A DNA stretch of 57,774 nucleotides, taken from contig NZ_FNJD01000023.1 of the NCBI RefSeq assembly GCF_900103185.1, positions 1-57,774 of the forward strand, in the 5' to 3' direction. Origin of the DNA: Sulfitobacter litoralis (GTDB lineage Bacteria; Pseudomonadota; Alphaproteobacteria; Rhodobacterales; Rhodobacteraceae). A program made the translations under genes and the position numbers. The notes beneath the pieces are model-generated. The model was not told where the DNA came from. It did not search any database and saw nothing but the letters and a program-made list of their open reading frames with translations. This document shows, piece after piece, positions 19,634-28,490 of this stretch. Position 1 is the first letter of the stretch, and each line of letters starts with the position of its first letter.

Positions 19634-19667
19634 CTAGCGGCTTGAAGAGATTTTTCCAAGCCGCTAG
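19634..19667. repeat. Perfect hairpin between divergent wzb and membrane-protein gene
   Basis: CTAGCGGCTTG (19634-19644) and its exact complement CAAGCCGCTAG (19657-19667) enclose a 12-base loop. It lies in the 5' region of both divergent transcripts and no T-run follows on either strand, so a leader structure or protein-binding site is as likely as a terminator. Confidence 0.6.
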
Positions 19668-19719
19668 ATGCGATTTGTCGTGATGCATGCGCAGGCAAAG
19701 CAAGGAGGGCAAATCTGGT

Positions 19720-20064
19720 ATGAACAGCTGGTGGTATGAGGGTAAAAAAAACATCCTTACACATATGAGCCTAAGCACGAATGCCGCCCATATTGTTTTG
19801 GGCATACTTCTATTTCTAGGCGCGGCGATCCTTGCGCGCCGGACCAAACATGCCCCCGCTTTGGCCTTGGGAAGTGTGCTTTTGGTCCAAGTCATGAACG
19901 AGATACTCGACTGCCTTGACTGGATCGCATGGACCGGGCACGTGAACTGGAGCGAAGCGTTTTCTGACACGGTATACACCCTTGCCCTGCCTGTCCTCTT
20001 GGCTCTGTCATGGAGGCACCAAAGGCAGCGCTGGGCAAGAGCAAACACAAAAGAGCAGCCTTAG
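19720..20064 (+). CDS. Small membrane protein of unknown function
   Basis: 114 residues; ATG at 19720 was chosen because AAGGAGGG lies about 12 bases upstream. Three hydrophobic segments are seen: around VLGILLFLGAAILA, ALALGSVLLVQVMNEIL, and YTLALPVLLALSW. The middle bears some likeness to VanZ-type small membrane proteins, but I cannot name a family with certainty. It is read against the export operon and its stop lies four bases from the end of the WecA-like gene. A decayed copy of its C-terminal half occurs at 37640-37765, also near a wzb relic, so it appears to travel with this export module. Confidence 0.7.
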   Translation: MNSWWYEGKKNILTHMSLSTNAAHIVLGILLFLGAAILARRTKHAPALALGSVLLVQVMNEILDCLDWIAWTGHVNWSEAFSDTVYTLALPVLLALSWRHQRQRWARANTKEQP

Positions 20065-20067
20065 ACT

Positions 20068-21183
20068 TTAGCTATGGATGGTAATCAGCCGTACCCGACG
20101 CTTCAGCTTCCGCACAATAGGTCGCGCATAGGTGTACGAAAGAACAAACACCACGCTGAAAAATACCACCGCTGAAAATGCCGCGCGTGGCTGATCCCAG
20201 AACAGCACACTGGTTAAAGCCGGAACGATAACAAATGGGGTCAGAATGAGCGTGGTGAGCGGGTTTGCAAGCCCACGCCGTCCTCGGCCCAAGAAGTGAA
20301 TTTCAAGTGTGCGCATCACCATTTGATGTGCATGAAGGCGGTCGGGGGCGGTCGTCGCTTTCTTCCGTTTTGATCTGCGATAGATTGAAAGCACCATATC
20401 AGCAATTGGCCAAAACATCGTGAGAACAATTGCCCAAGGGGAAACGTCCGGTGCATTGGCGATAATGAAGATACCTAGCCAGCTCAGGATAAAGCCAAGA
20501 ACATAGGCCCCGCCATCGCCCAAGAAAATCAGGCCAAAAGGGTAGTTAAGCAAAAAGAACCCAAGCACGGTTGAGGCCAGCATGATCGCAAGGGGGACAA
20601 TATCTGCATACCCAGACTTCTGTGCGATGTAAGCCAGTGTGAGTGCAGCTGTCATTGCGGAAAGCGATGACAGCCCGTTTACGCCATCAACCATATTGAA
20701 GGCATTGGCCACGCCAGCCGTGATTAGCAGTGTCACCGGAATACCGACTGCCCAATGCCACATCACCCTATCAAGCCCTGGAATTTCGACCCGTGGTAGC
20801 CACAGTTCGAAAAAGAACATCACAGCAAGGCTCGCCACAGCTGTGGCTATAAGACGATCCCGAGGAGAGACTCCGAAGCCTAAGTCTTCAAAGATGCCCG
20901 CGAGAAACAAAATCAAGCTAGCGAGGATGAGGTAGGCATAGGGTCCAGCAATCGCATCTGGCGCAAAAAAGATGCTGACAACAATCGACAGAAATATCGC
21001 AAGCCCCCCGACCCGCGCCGTTCGGCGTACATGCATGGATTGTACCGCGCATGTGTGGTCATCCTGGCCCGCAAGTCTGGGAGCGCGAGGCGCAAGAGCG
21101 ATGAGGATCGTACAGATAAAAAAAGACAGAAATATCAGCACATAATTGTGCCAGAAAAACATATTTATCCCGAGGTGTTCCAT
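20068..21183 (-). CDS. Undecaprenyl-phosphate sugar-1-phosphate transferase, WecA/MraY family
   Basis: 371 residues, about ten hydrophobic segments. It moves a HexNAc-1-phosphate from UDP to undecaprenyl phosphate, the first step of lipid-linked repeat synthesis. Motifs seen: NAFNMVDGVNGLS (catalytic Asp region), FLGDGGAYVLGF, and the cytoplasmic HAHQMVMR block corresponding to the family's His motif. The ATG at 21183 has a second in-frame ATG seven codons on. It is the only initiating transferase seen in the window, since no WbaP/ExoY-type protein is present. Confidence 0.88.
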   Translation of the reverse strand: MEHLGINMFFWHNYVLIFLSFFICTILIALAPRAPRLAGQDDHTCAVQSMHVRRTARVGGLAIFLSIVVSIFFAPDAIAGPYAYLILASLILFLAGIFEDLGFGVSPRDRLIATAVASLAVMFFFELWLPRVEIPGLDRVMWHWAVGIPVTLLITAGVANAFNMVDGVNGLSSLSAMTAALTLAYIAQKSGYADIVPLAIMLASTVLGFFLLNYPFGLIFLGDGGAYVLGFILSWLGIFIIANAPDVSPWAIVLTMFWPIADMVLSIYRRSKRKKATTAPDRLHAHQMVMRTLEIHFLGRGRRGLANPLTTLILTPFVIVPALTSVLFWDQPRAAFSAVVFFSVVFVLSYTYARPIVRKLKRRVRLITIHS

Positions 21184-21309
21184 GGCATGTGAACTACTTG
21201 GTCTAGAGAAATTTAAACAGGTGAAAAAATATCAGAGCTTTAAAATAAGCACCATAATATTACACCGATGTGTCTTTTATCTCAAGGCCAGTGTTTTTTG
21301 ATGCGCGCC

Positions 21310-22323
21310 TTAGTCCCCCTTCTCCGCTCGCATCTTAACGAATCCCACAAACGCGGCATCTGCTGCGCGTAGCTTAGGCCGTCCGGAAGCCGCCCAGAAG
21401 GCACGCCAGTTAGCCTCCAGCGCATAGACATCGGCACCTGGTAAAATCTCCCGCGCAGCCTCGATCGCCTGCTCAGACAAGGGTGGCGCTTCGGGGCCAT
21501 CTTCGATCAGGGTACGACGGGTGAAGCGGATCATATCGCCCGCCTCTTCCTCCATCTCGTAATCCGGTAAGTGGTTCGCCTCGATCATATCGCGTAGCAT
21601 CTTGCGAAAGACACGGCGCGGGGACGCAGAGCCGGATTTTTTCAAAAGCAGCTCAACCGAGATCCGCCAGGCCGGTTGGCGCCCACAGTGCTTGCGCGCA
21701 ATCTCATAGACCCGTCTCTCCAGCGGTTTGCGCAGACGAAAATAATCGCGGCTCAGCGTGAGCACCGATTTTGACAGCACCGCGCGGTAAAGCCATTCCG
21801 ACAGGGTAACCTTGACACTCACCATCCGGCCGCCACGGGCACGGCGCACGATCTCCCAATTTTCGATCAGACCAAAGCCGCTGGTCACCTCCATCCCACC
21901 TGTCTCCAGATTGGTGGTGATGCGCGTCCCCGCCAACCGCTCGAAAGCTTCACGTAGCCGGCGGTAGGCATCGCCAGAGGTTTCGCGGTTCGTCGCGACC
22001 AGCATATCGTAGGCGCGTAACGTCAACGTACGCCCTACGGCGCGGCCAGCATTCAGCGCGGCCATCAGCTGACTGATACAAAAGATCAGGATGTCTTTAT
22101 CATGGATGGTCGCAAGCCCGCGCATGCTTGGTACGACGGTGATATCGGTCCCGTTATGGGTGTAGTTCAAAATGCGTCGATCCGGCTTGGTCGAGAGCGA
22201 GAAGATCGGATGCTCCATCGTTGCAAGATCGTCTTTCGGGATCGCATCAAAGATATCGCAGACAAAAAAATCCGCCTGATGCCGGTCGGGCAACAGGCCC
22301 TCTGCGGGCGCGGGGTTTGACAT
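21310..22323 (-). CDS. repA: Plasmid replication initiator RepA (RPA family)
   Basis: 337 residues, minus strand, with GAGGA a few bases before ATG. The sequence has the pattern of the RPA family (Pfam PF10134) typical of Rhodobacterales RepA plasmids: FFVCDIFDAIPKDD, MEHPIFSLSTKPD, YDMLVATNRETSG, RLREAFERLAGTRI, WLYRAVL, LSRDYFRLRKPLERRVYEIARKHCG (split across wing-helix-like blocks). It should bind the iterons directly upstream (22487-22546) and open the origin. It is read away from parA across the origin, the arrangement known for RepA-I replicons. A pure repeat of this organisation on biofilm plasmids is known in roseobacters; the subtype is inferred. Confidence 0.92.
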   Translation of the reverse strand: MSNPAPAEGLLPDRHQADFFVCDIFDAIPKDDLATMEHPIFSLSTKPDRRILNYTHNGTDITVVPSMRGLATIHDKDILIFCISQLMAALNAGRAVGRTLTLRAYDMLVATNRETSGDAYRRLREAFERLAGTRITTNLETGGMEVTSGFGLIENWEIVRRARGGRMVSVKVTLSEWLYRAVLSKSVLTLSRDYFRLRKPLERRVYEIARKHCGRQPAWRISVELLLKKSGSASPRRVFRKMLRDMIEANHLPDYEMEEEAGDMIRFTRRTLIEDGPEAPPLSEQAIEAAREILPGADVYALEANWRAFWAASGRPKLRAADAAFVGFVKMRAEKGD

Positions 22324-22437
22324 CGTCTGTCCTCTGCCTGTCGACAGCCTCCGCCTCTTACGTGCGAATTTCTGCCGTGATCACTGCTCGATGTTCCCTT
22401 TTTGGGAATCGTGGTTTTAGTGACACCACCCTAAAAG

Positions 22438-22446
22438 TTATCCACA
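22438..22446 (+). promoter_or_regulatory. DnaA box
   Basis: TTATCCACA, a perfect match to the strong DnaA consensus, 41 bases before the first iteron. It suggests host DnaA helps RepA open the origin. Confidence 0.75.
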
Positions 22447-22486
22447 TTGCTTGTCCATCACTCACCCCTGCCCTCGGGCATTTTGA

Positions 22487-22546
22487 TCGGGGGATCAGAG
22501 TCGCTTTATCGGGGGTTCAGAGTCAGTCTTTCGGGGGTTCAGAGTC
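22487..22546 (+). repeat. Three iterons, 22-bp period
   Basis: Copies of TCGGGGGTTCAGAGTC at 22487-22502 (one base different: A for T at position 8), 22509-22524 and 22531-22546. The start-to-start distance is exactly 22 bases, two helical turns, placing RepA monomers on the same DNA face. Confidence 0.88.
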
Positions 22547-22765
22547 ACTCCCTATGAAAGGGCTATCCGAAAGCCTTTGATAAAAGGGGATAAATGGATT
22601 TCACACAAAACCCTTAACTTGATAATAACACATCATAACACTGGGTTGGATTTGCATCACATCGAGATTTTCAAACCAAACACCCGGCTGAACCCCCAGT
22701 ATTTGCTAAGAAAAACCTCAAGAAGTACGGTTTTTCTTCCATGTGACGCGTTTTCTGGTACATAG

Positions 22766-24181
22766 ATGGAAACGCAATACATAAGCGAATTTCCGATGAG
22801 TGAGCCCCTCCCCCCGTACTTCAATATTGACCCCGATCAAGCCATGGCCGATCTGGGTCCACCTACGTCCTCGCAAGACTTTCATGCCATCGCGGAGGCC
22901 TGCTCTCGAGGGCGCCAAGATCTTGCTGGCCGGGGGATGGATGAAGCGGGTCAAAAGCGCCTGCGTCTGTTCTCGACATGGGAGATCACCAAATATCTGA
23001 TCCCCGTGGCCCAAGCTCATTTCCGCCGCGTGCTGCGCAACAACCCGGACCTGCCCCAAGGCACATCCGAAACCGCTGGTGGCGCCAAATGGTTCACCCT
23101 CGACGAGGTGCTGCGCCTGCGGGCCCATTTCGGATCTGAAGGTTCCAAGTCGAAAGAATACCGCCCCTACCGTCCCAAGGGCCTGCCCGCCAAAATCGTA
23201 TCAGTCGCGAATTTCAAAGGTGGCGTGGGCAAAACCTCTACCGCCGCTCACCTGGCGATGTCGGCCGCGCTGGATGGCTACAAAGTGCTCGTCATCGACC
23301 TCGACAGCCAAGGCTCCATGACATCGATTTTTGGAGGTCGGATCGAAGACGAATGGGGCACTGTTTTCCCGGTGATCGCCCGCCACTATGCCGAGGCCGC
23401 CCAAGCCGAAAACCGTGCCAAAGCCGACCGGGGTGAGGCACCGACACCGCTGGATGATACCCTGTCGGAAGCGCTCAAAATGAGTACCGGTGATTTAATC
23501 CGCCCGACCCATTGGCCCAATATTGATCTAATTGGCGCCCAACTCAATTTGTACTGGGCGGAATTCCAGATCCCTGTCTGGCGTATGGCGACCCGGGGCT
23601 GGAAGCTCTGGGATGCATTGACCGACCGGCTCGAAGCCGACGGCGTACTAGACGACTACGATGTGATTTTCGTCGATACCCCCCCTGCCCTAGGCTATCT
23701 CACCATCAACGGACTGGCCGCCGCTGACATCCTGTTGGTCCCCCTTGGCGCCTCGTTTCTTGAATTCGATAGTACCGGGCGGTTCTTCGATATGCTCCAT
23801 TCCACCTTCAGCTCCATCGAAGAGGGCGAGAACATGGCCGCCCGCGCTTTGGGGCGTGAGGGGCTGCAATTCGAGTGGGACGCAGTACGTGCTGTCATCA
23901 CCCGTTATGACGGCGCGCAACAGGCAGAACTTGCAGCACTGATACAGGCTTATCTGGGGCAAACCCTGTCGCCACACCGGCAGGATTTCACTGCTCTGAT
24001 CGGGCAGGCCGGCGAAAGCGTGAACGGCATCTACGAGGCGGATTACCGTGACTTCAACCGCGAGACCTACGCCCGCGGGCGCCAGACATTCGATTCAACC
24101 TATGCTGCTTTCAAACGCCTGCTGATCGGTGCCTGGCATCGCGATGCGAAAGCTGCGAACGCAGAAGCAGCATCTGATTAA
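22766..24181 (+). CDS. parA: Partition ATPase ParA
   Basis: 471 residues. Class Ia ParA: an N-terminal helix-turn-helix-like region (roughly residues 1-120, with ITKYLIPVAQAHFRRVL) before the ATPase domain. The deviant Walker A is FKGGVGKTS near residue 152, followed by LVIDLDSQGS (A') and VIFVDTPPALG (Walker B). It moves plasmid copies apart along the nucleoid with ParB and represses its own promoter in class Ia systems. ATG at 22766 is taken; another in frame at 22796 gives a protein starting MSEPLPPYF and is possible. The parA-parB spacing is 45 bases. Confidence 0.92.
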   Translation: METQYISEFPMSEPLPPYFNIDPDQAMADLGPPTSSQDFHAIAEACSRGRQDLAGRGMDEAGQKRLRLFSTWEITKYLIPVAQAHFRRVLRNNPDLPQGTSETAGGAKWFTLDEVLRLRAHFGSEGSKSKEYRPYRPKGLPAKIVSVANFKGGVGKTSTAAHLAMSAALDGYKVLVIDLDSQGSMTSIFGGRIEDEWGTVFPVIARHYAEAAQAENRAKADRGEAPTPLDDTLSEALKMSTGDLIRPTHWPNIDLIGAQLNLYWAEFQIPVWRMATRGWKLWDALTDRLEADGVLDDYDVIFVDTPPALGYLTINGLAAADILLVPLGASFLEFDSTGRFFDMLHSTFSSIEEGENMAARALGREGLQFEWDAVRAVITRYDGAQQAELAALIQAYLGQTLSPHRQDFTALIGQAGESVNGIYEADYRDFNRETYARGRQTFDSTYAAFKRLLIGAWHRDAKAANAEAASD

Positions 24182-24226
24182 CTCTACTGCCCTAAGCATT
24201 GTACCGCTCAAGAGAGAGGATAAGAC

Positions 24227-25270
24227 ATGGCAAAACGTAAAAGACTAACCCCGCCTCGGGGCGATTACCTCGCTGAGGAACCTGTGACAGATGCAGGCTC
24301 TATGCCACCTTTAGAGACAAAGGCGCTGTTTCCTACCTACCCTCAGGGTGTGGCCCCGAAGATGCGCTCCCCCAGCCCGCCGATCGCCCATGTCGCTGGC
24401 GATGCAGCCACCAGTGCGGCCCTGGCAGAGGTTACAGCCGAATTCCACTCCGCCCGTGCTGAAGGCCGTATGGTGCAGTCGTTGCAACTGGATCAGATCG
24501 AAAGCAGTTACCTTGTTCGAGACCGGCTCGTTGCTGACGACGAAGACATGGCAGCGCTAAGAGCCTCACTGTCAGCGCGCGGGCAGCAAACGCCAATCGA
24601 AGTGGTTGCAACAGAACAGGGCGGCTACGGCCTCATTTCCGGTTGGCGCCGTCTGACAGCCCTCACGCAGCTCTATAAAGAAACTGGCGATGCGCGTTTT
24701 AGTACCGTCCTTGCTCTCGTCCGCCGCCCCATCGACGCTGCCGATGCCTATGTCGCAATGGTCGAAGAAAACGAAATTCGCGTTGGGCTGTCGTATTTTG
24801 AACGCGCGCGTATTGTTTCGCGCGCAGTTGAAGAGGGGGTGTATGTAGATACAAAATCGGCTCTAAACGGTCTGTTCGGCAATGGTAGCCGAGCCAAACG
24901 CTCCAAGATCAAAAGCTTTCTTCCCGTAGTCGAGCAACTCGGGCCCTATCTTTCCTACCCCGCCGGGATCGGGGAGCGCTTGGGGCTAGCTTTGTCCCAG
25001 AAGCTGCAGGCAGATGAAGCGTTCAAGTCGGATGTTGTTGAGGCTTTGAATAAGCTAGGAAATGCCCCTACGCTTGAAGCAGAACAAGATATTTTGGCAG
25101 CCGCTCTCGAGACGCCAAAGGCACCTAAGATTGCAAAGCAAGCGGGAGGAAAAAGAGAGGAGCTTTCGCCCGGACTCTGGCTAGAGCGCTCTGCTAAAAC
25201 CATCACGATTGGCGGAGAGGAACTTACTCCCGAAATCGAAGAGCGTATCCGCGCAGCGCTAAAACTCTAA
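24227..25270 (+). CDS. parB: Partition protein ParB
   Basis: 347 residues. The central ParB/Srx CTPase domain spans about residues 85-175, with GQQTPIEVV and YGLISGWRRLTAL, the latter carrying the usual G-x-R-R motif; a following helix-turn-helix region includes ENEIRVGLSYFERARIV. A lysine/arginine-rich N-terminus starts the protein. It binds the centromere site and loads onto flanking DNA. The stop codon lies inside a 24-bp perfect palindrome that is the likely parS. Confidence 0.9.
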   Translation: MAKRKRLTPPRGDYLAEEPVTDAGSMPPLETKALFPTYPQGVAPKMRSPSPPIAHVAGDAATSAALAEVTAEFHSARAEGRMVQSLQLDQIESSYLVRDRLVADDEDMAALRASLSARGQQTPIEVVATEQGGYGLISGWRRLTALTQLYKETGDARFSTVLALVRRPIDAADAYVAMVEENEIRVGLSYFERARIVSRAVEEGVYVDTKSALNGLFGNGSRAKRSKIKSFLPVVEQLGPYLSYPAGIGERLGLALSQKLQADEAFKSDVVEALNKLGNAPTLEAEQDILAAALETPKAPKIAKQAGGKREELSPGLWLERSAKTITIGGEELTPEIEERIRAALKL

Positions 25271-25292
25271 ATGTTTCGCGCGCGAAACATTT
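25269..25292. promoter_or_regulatory. parS-like centromere palindrome, copy 1
   Basis: A perfect 24-bp palindrome whose core TGTTTCGCGCGCGAAACA lies at 25272-25289. It resembles the TGTTnCACGTGnAACA type of parS and overlaps the parB stop codon. A second copy of the core lies at 26755-26772. Confidence 0.8.
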
Positions 25293-25365
25293 GAGATCAT
25301 AAATCCGAAATAATTGACACAGCAGGCTATTTATCTCAGGTGATACACACATTGATTTAGGAAGT

Positions 25366-26691
25366 TTGTTTATGAAAATTGCTATGATCGGTACCGGATA
25401 CGTTGGGTTGGTGTCTGGTGTTTGCTTCTCTGACTTCGGGCATGATGTTGTCTGTGTCGACAAAGATCCGAAGAAGATCGAGCAACTCAGGAGCGGTATC
25501 GCCCCGATTTATGAGCCTGGTCTTGAGGACCTCATGGCCAAGAACGTCAACGCGGACCGTCTTTCTTTTACGGGCAATTTGACCGAGGCGGTCGATGGGG
25601 CTGACGCTGTCTTTATTGCGGTAGGGACTCCGACGCGCCGCGGGGACGGTCACGCGGATTTGACCTACGTCATGGCTGCAGCAGAAGAGATTGCGACCGC
25701 GATGACAGGCTACGCTGTGGTCGTCACTAAATCGACGGTGCCAGTGGGCACCAACCGTCAGGTCAAACAGGTTGTTTCTAAAGCAAACCCGAAGGCAGAC
25801 TTCGACGTCGCATCCAACCCCGAGTTTTTGCGGGAAGGCGCTGCGATTGACGATTTCATGCGTCCTGATCGTGTTGTCGTGGGTGTGCAGAATGAACGGG
25901 CGGCAGAGGTGATGAATGAAATTTATCGTCCTCTCTATCTTCGTGAGTTCCCGATCATGGCAACCGATCTGGAAAGCGCTGAGATGATCAAATATGCGGC
26001 CAATGCTTTCTTGGCGACCAAGATTACCTTCATCAATGAGATCGCTGCCTTGTGCGAAAAGACCGGTGCCGACGTTAAAATGGTGTCAAAGGGTATGGGG
26101 CTTGATGGCCGTATTGGCGATAAATTTCTTCATGCAGGTCCTGGGTATGGAGGCAGCTGTTTTCCCAAGGATACCCAAGCTTTGGCTCGCATGGGGCAAG
26201 ATCATGCGACCCCAATGCAGCTGACTGAAACCGTGATCAAGGTGAATGATCAGGTGAAGCGCCGCATGATCGATAAGATCGTTGACCTGTGCGGGGGCTC
26301 GGTAAATGGCAAAGTGATCACTGTACTGGGCGTAACTTTCAAGCCGAACACAGATGACATGCGTGACTCCCCCAGCCTGACAATAGTGCCATGGCTGGTC
26401 GGGAACGGTGCCAAGGTCCGCGTCGTAGACCCTCAAGGTAAGCGTGAAGGCGAGGGGCTGTTGCCAGGGGTCGCTTGGAATGAGGATGTATATAAAGCAA
26501 CCCAGAACGCTGACGCGGTAGTAATCCTGACCGAATGGAACGAATTTCGCGCTTTGGATCTAAAGCGAATGGCTAAACGCATGACGACGCCCGTCATGGC
26601 CGATCTGCGTAACATCTATACGCCAAAGGATGTGAAGCAGGCAGGGTTTACGGCCTATGTCTCGATCGGTCGTGAAGGTTTTGGGGTTTGA
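25366..26691 (+). CDS. ugd: UDP-glucose 6-dehydrogenase
   Basis: 441 residues. Oxidises UDP-glucose to UDP-glucuronate with NAD. N-terminal Rossmann motif IGTGYVGLVSG, then VAVGTP-like IAVGTPTRRGDGHADL, KSTVPVGT, NPEFLREG, YAANAFLATKITFINE, the catalytic cysteine in GPGYGGSCFPKD, and the C-terminal GVTFKPNTDDMRDSP. Sited between the two parS-like palindromes, with its own upstream gap of 95 bases. The product can be used directly or turned to UDP-galacturonate by the epimerase at 15757. In known roseobacter biofilm plasmids a similar dehydrogenase stands next to the rhamnose operon. Confidence 0.93.
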   Translation: MFMKIAMIGTGYVGLVSGVCFSDFGHDVVCVDKDPKKIEQLRSGIAPIYEPGLEDLMAKNVNADRLSFTGNLTEAVDGADAVFIAVGTPTRRGDGHADLTYVMAAAEEIATAMTGYAVVVTKSTVPVGTNRQVKQVVSKANPKADFDVASNPEFLREGAAIDDFMRPDRVVVGVQNERAAEVMNEIYRPLYLREFPIMATDLESAEMIKYAANAFLATKITFINEIAALCEKTGADVKMVSKGMGLDGRIGDKFLHAGPGYGGSCFPKDTQALARMGQDHATPMQLTETVIKVNDQVKRRMIDKIVDLCGGSVNGKVITVLGVTFKPNTDDMRDSPSLTIVPWLVGNGAKVRVVDPQGKREGEGLLPGVAWNEDVYKATQNADAVVILTEWNEFRALDLKRMAKRMTTPVMADLRNIYTPKDVKQAGFTAYVSIGREGFGV

Positions 26692-26743
26692 AGCGTCGAG
26701 AGGTGCGCGCATTTTAAAGCCTGAGGTCGTCATTTTGCCACCC

Positions 26744-26783
26744 TTTCCCTTGAATGTTTCGCGCGCGAAACATTCAAGGGAAA
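26744..26783. promoter_or_regulatory. 40-bp perfect palindrome with parS-like core, copy 2
   Basis: The 18-base core TGTTTCGCGCGCGAAACA (26755-26772) is extended on both sides into a perfect 40-bp palindrome (arms TTTCCCTTGAA and TTCAAGGGAAA). It lies 53 bases after ugd and 103 before rmlC. It can act as a second ParB site; the long arms could also fold into a hairpin that ends ugd transcription, although no T-run follows. Confidence 0.78.
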
Positions 26784-26885
26784 TACTGCATGTAATGTAT
26801 TGATTTTTGCGGGTGAGGGATTAGTCGACAGGTGATTACTGTTTCGGTAGATAAGTAATAATTTCATCACCGAAGGTTTTTACAG

Positions 26886-27452
26886 ATGAAGATTGAACAA
26901 ACACCGCTTTCGGGTGTTTTCGTCATAACTCCCGCCCGCTTTGGAGATCACCGTGGGTTCTTCTCCGAAAGCTACAGCTCAAAAGCCCTTGTCGAGCATG
27001 GGATCAGCACGCAATTCGTGCAAGACAATCACTCCCTATCCATGACCCAAGGCACCATTCGCGGGCTCCATTTTCAGGCACCACCCCATGCACAGGACAA
27101 GCTGGTGCGCTGCGGGCGAGGCGCTCTCTTTGATGTAGCGGTGGATATCCGCAACGGCTCTCCCACCTACGGACAGTGGTATGGCGCTGAACTGAGCTTC
27201 GAGAACGGAAAACAGATGCTGGTGCCAGCGGGCTTCGCGCATGGGTTTGTGACACGCGCGCCAGAGACCGAAATTATCTACAAATGTTCGGATTATTATG
27301 CGCAGGAGACCGAAGGGGCCGTCGCTTGGGATGATCCTCAAGTCGAAATTGACTGGGGTCTGGGGGTTATGACGCCGGTTTTGTCGGACAAGGACGCAAA
27401 TGCGCCCTCTTTGGCTGACCTTAACAGTCCATTCACGTTTGAGGGTGTATAG
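26886..27452 (+). CDS. rmlC: dTDP-4-dehydrorhamnose 3,5-epimerase
   Basis: 188 residues, the standard RmlC length. Cupin fold with FGDHRGFFSESY near residue 20, FVQDNHSLS, GTIRGLHFQ (active-site His), the VDIRNGSPTYGQW block and VPAGFAHGFV. Third enzyme of dTDP-L-rhamnose synthesis. First gene of rmlCBDA; its TAG stop is immediately followed by the rmlB ATG. Confidence 0.95.
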   Translation: MKIEQTPLSGVFVITPARFGDHRGFFSESYSSKALVEHGISTQFVQDNHSLSMTQGTIRGLHFQAPPHAQDKLVRCGRGALFDVAVDIRNGSPTYGQWYGAELSFENGKQMLVPAGFAHGFVTRAPETEIIYKCSDYYAQETEGAVAWDDPQVEIDWGLGVMTPVLSDKDANAPSLADLNSPFTFEGV

Positions 27453-28490
27453 ATGAAGCTATTGGTGACAGGCGGCGCGGGGTTTATCGGCTCGTCAGTG
27501 GTGCGATTGGCCATTGAGCAGGGGCACAGTGTGGTGAACCTTGATGTGCTGACCTATGCGGCTTGTCTTGAGAATGTGGCGAGCGTGGCGGACAGCCCTC
27601 TGTATGCGTTTGTGCAGACGGATATTTGTGATCGGGAGGCGCTGGACAAAATTTTCGAAGCACATAAGCCCGATGCGGTGATGCATCTCGCGGCCGAGAG
27701 TCACGTGGATCGCTCCATCGACGGGCCGGGGGCGTTTATTCAAACTAATGTCACCGGCACCTATACGCTGCTGGAAGCTGCCCGCGCCTACTGGCAAGAG
27801 GCGGGCAAGCCAGACGTGTTCCGCTTTCACCATATCTCAACTGATGAGGTCTATGGCTCCCTCGGGCCCACGGGGCAATTCACCGAAGATACGCCTTATG
27901 ACCCGCGCAGCCCCTACTCCGCTTCGAAAGCCGCCAGCGATCATCTGGTGCGCGCTTGGGGTGAGACCTATGGCCTGCCGATAGTGCTCACAAATTGCAG
28001 CAATAATTACGGACCGTACCACTTCCCCGAAAAACTGGTGCCTGTGGTTATCCTCAAAGCGCTCGCTGGCGAGCCGATTCCGGTCTACGGCGATGGCGCC
28101 AATGTGCGTGACTGGCTGTTTGTCGAAGACCACGCCGATGCGCTGCTGACCGTGCTGACGAAGGGTACGCTTGGCCGCAGCTACAATATCGGGGGCGAGA
28201 ACGAGGTCAGCAATCTTGAGCTGGTTAAGATGATCTGCGCCTTGCTGGATGATTGCCACCCCGAAGGCGCGCCGCATGCGGATCTGATCACCTTCGTCGC
28301 CGACCGCCCGGGCCACGACCAACGCTATGCAATTGATCCGACACGCATCCGGACAGAGCTTGGCTGGCGCCCCTCGGTCACGGTGGAAGAAGGGCTGGCC
28401 CGCACCGTGGATTGGTATCTTGAGAATAAGGATTGGTGGCGCGCGCTGCAAAACCGTAAGGGTGTTGGCGAGCGATTGGGGAAGGCATGA
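27453..28490 (+). CDS. rmlB: dTDP-glucose 4,6-dehydratase
   Basis: 345 residues. Extended [13 protein letters not shown] at the N-terminus, [29 protein letters not shown] (catalytic Thr-Asp-Glu), [12 protein letters not shown] (Tyr/Lys) and [15 protein letters not shown]. Second step of dTDP-rhamnose synthesis, yielding the 4-keto-6-deoxy sugar. Overlaps rmlD by four bases (ATGA). Confidence 0.95.
   Translation: MKLLVTGGAGFIGSSVVRLAIEQGHSVVNLDVLTYAACLENVASVADSPLYAFVQTDICDREALDKIFEAHKPDAVMHLAAESHVDRSIDGPGAFIQTNVTGTYTLLEAARAYWQEAGKPDVFRFHHISTDEVYGSLGPTGQFTEDTPYDPRSPYSASKAASDHLVRAWGETYGLPIVLTNCSNNYGPYHFPEKLVPVVILKALAGEPIPVYGDGANVRDWLFVEDHADALLTVLTKGTLGRSYNIGGENEVSNLELVKMICALLDDCHPEGAPHADLITFVADRPGHDQRYAIDPTRIRTELGWRPSVTVEEGLARTVDWYLENKDWWRALQNRKGVGERLGKA

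Larger units (their letters stand above)
22380..22765. other. Plasmid replication origin region (oriV)
   Basis: The divergent repA-parA gap of 442 bases holds a consensus DnaA box (22438-22446), three iterons (22487-22546), an inverted partial iteron CTGAACCCCC (22688-22697) and an AT-rich stretch at about 22560-22670 that would melt easily. A small hairpin TTCCC-TTTTT-GGGAA lies at 22394-22408. No gene is visible here. Confidence 0.8.

Noticed and set aside
22487..22546. Three 22-bp-spaced repeats as a CRISPR array
   Set aside because: The spacers are only six bases long, there are no cas genes, and the place and spacing are those of replication iterons.
27837..28451. Minus-strand frame of 204 codons opposite rmlB
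   Set aside because: Shadow of rmlB; no start context or motif.
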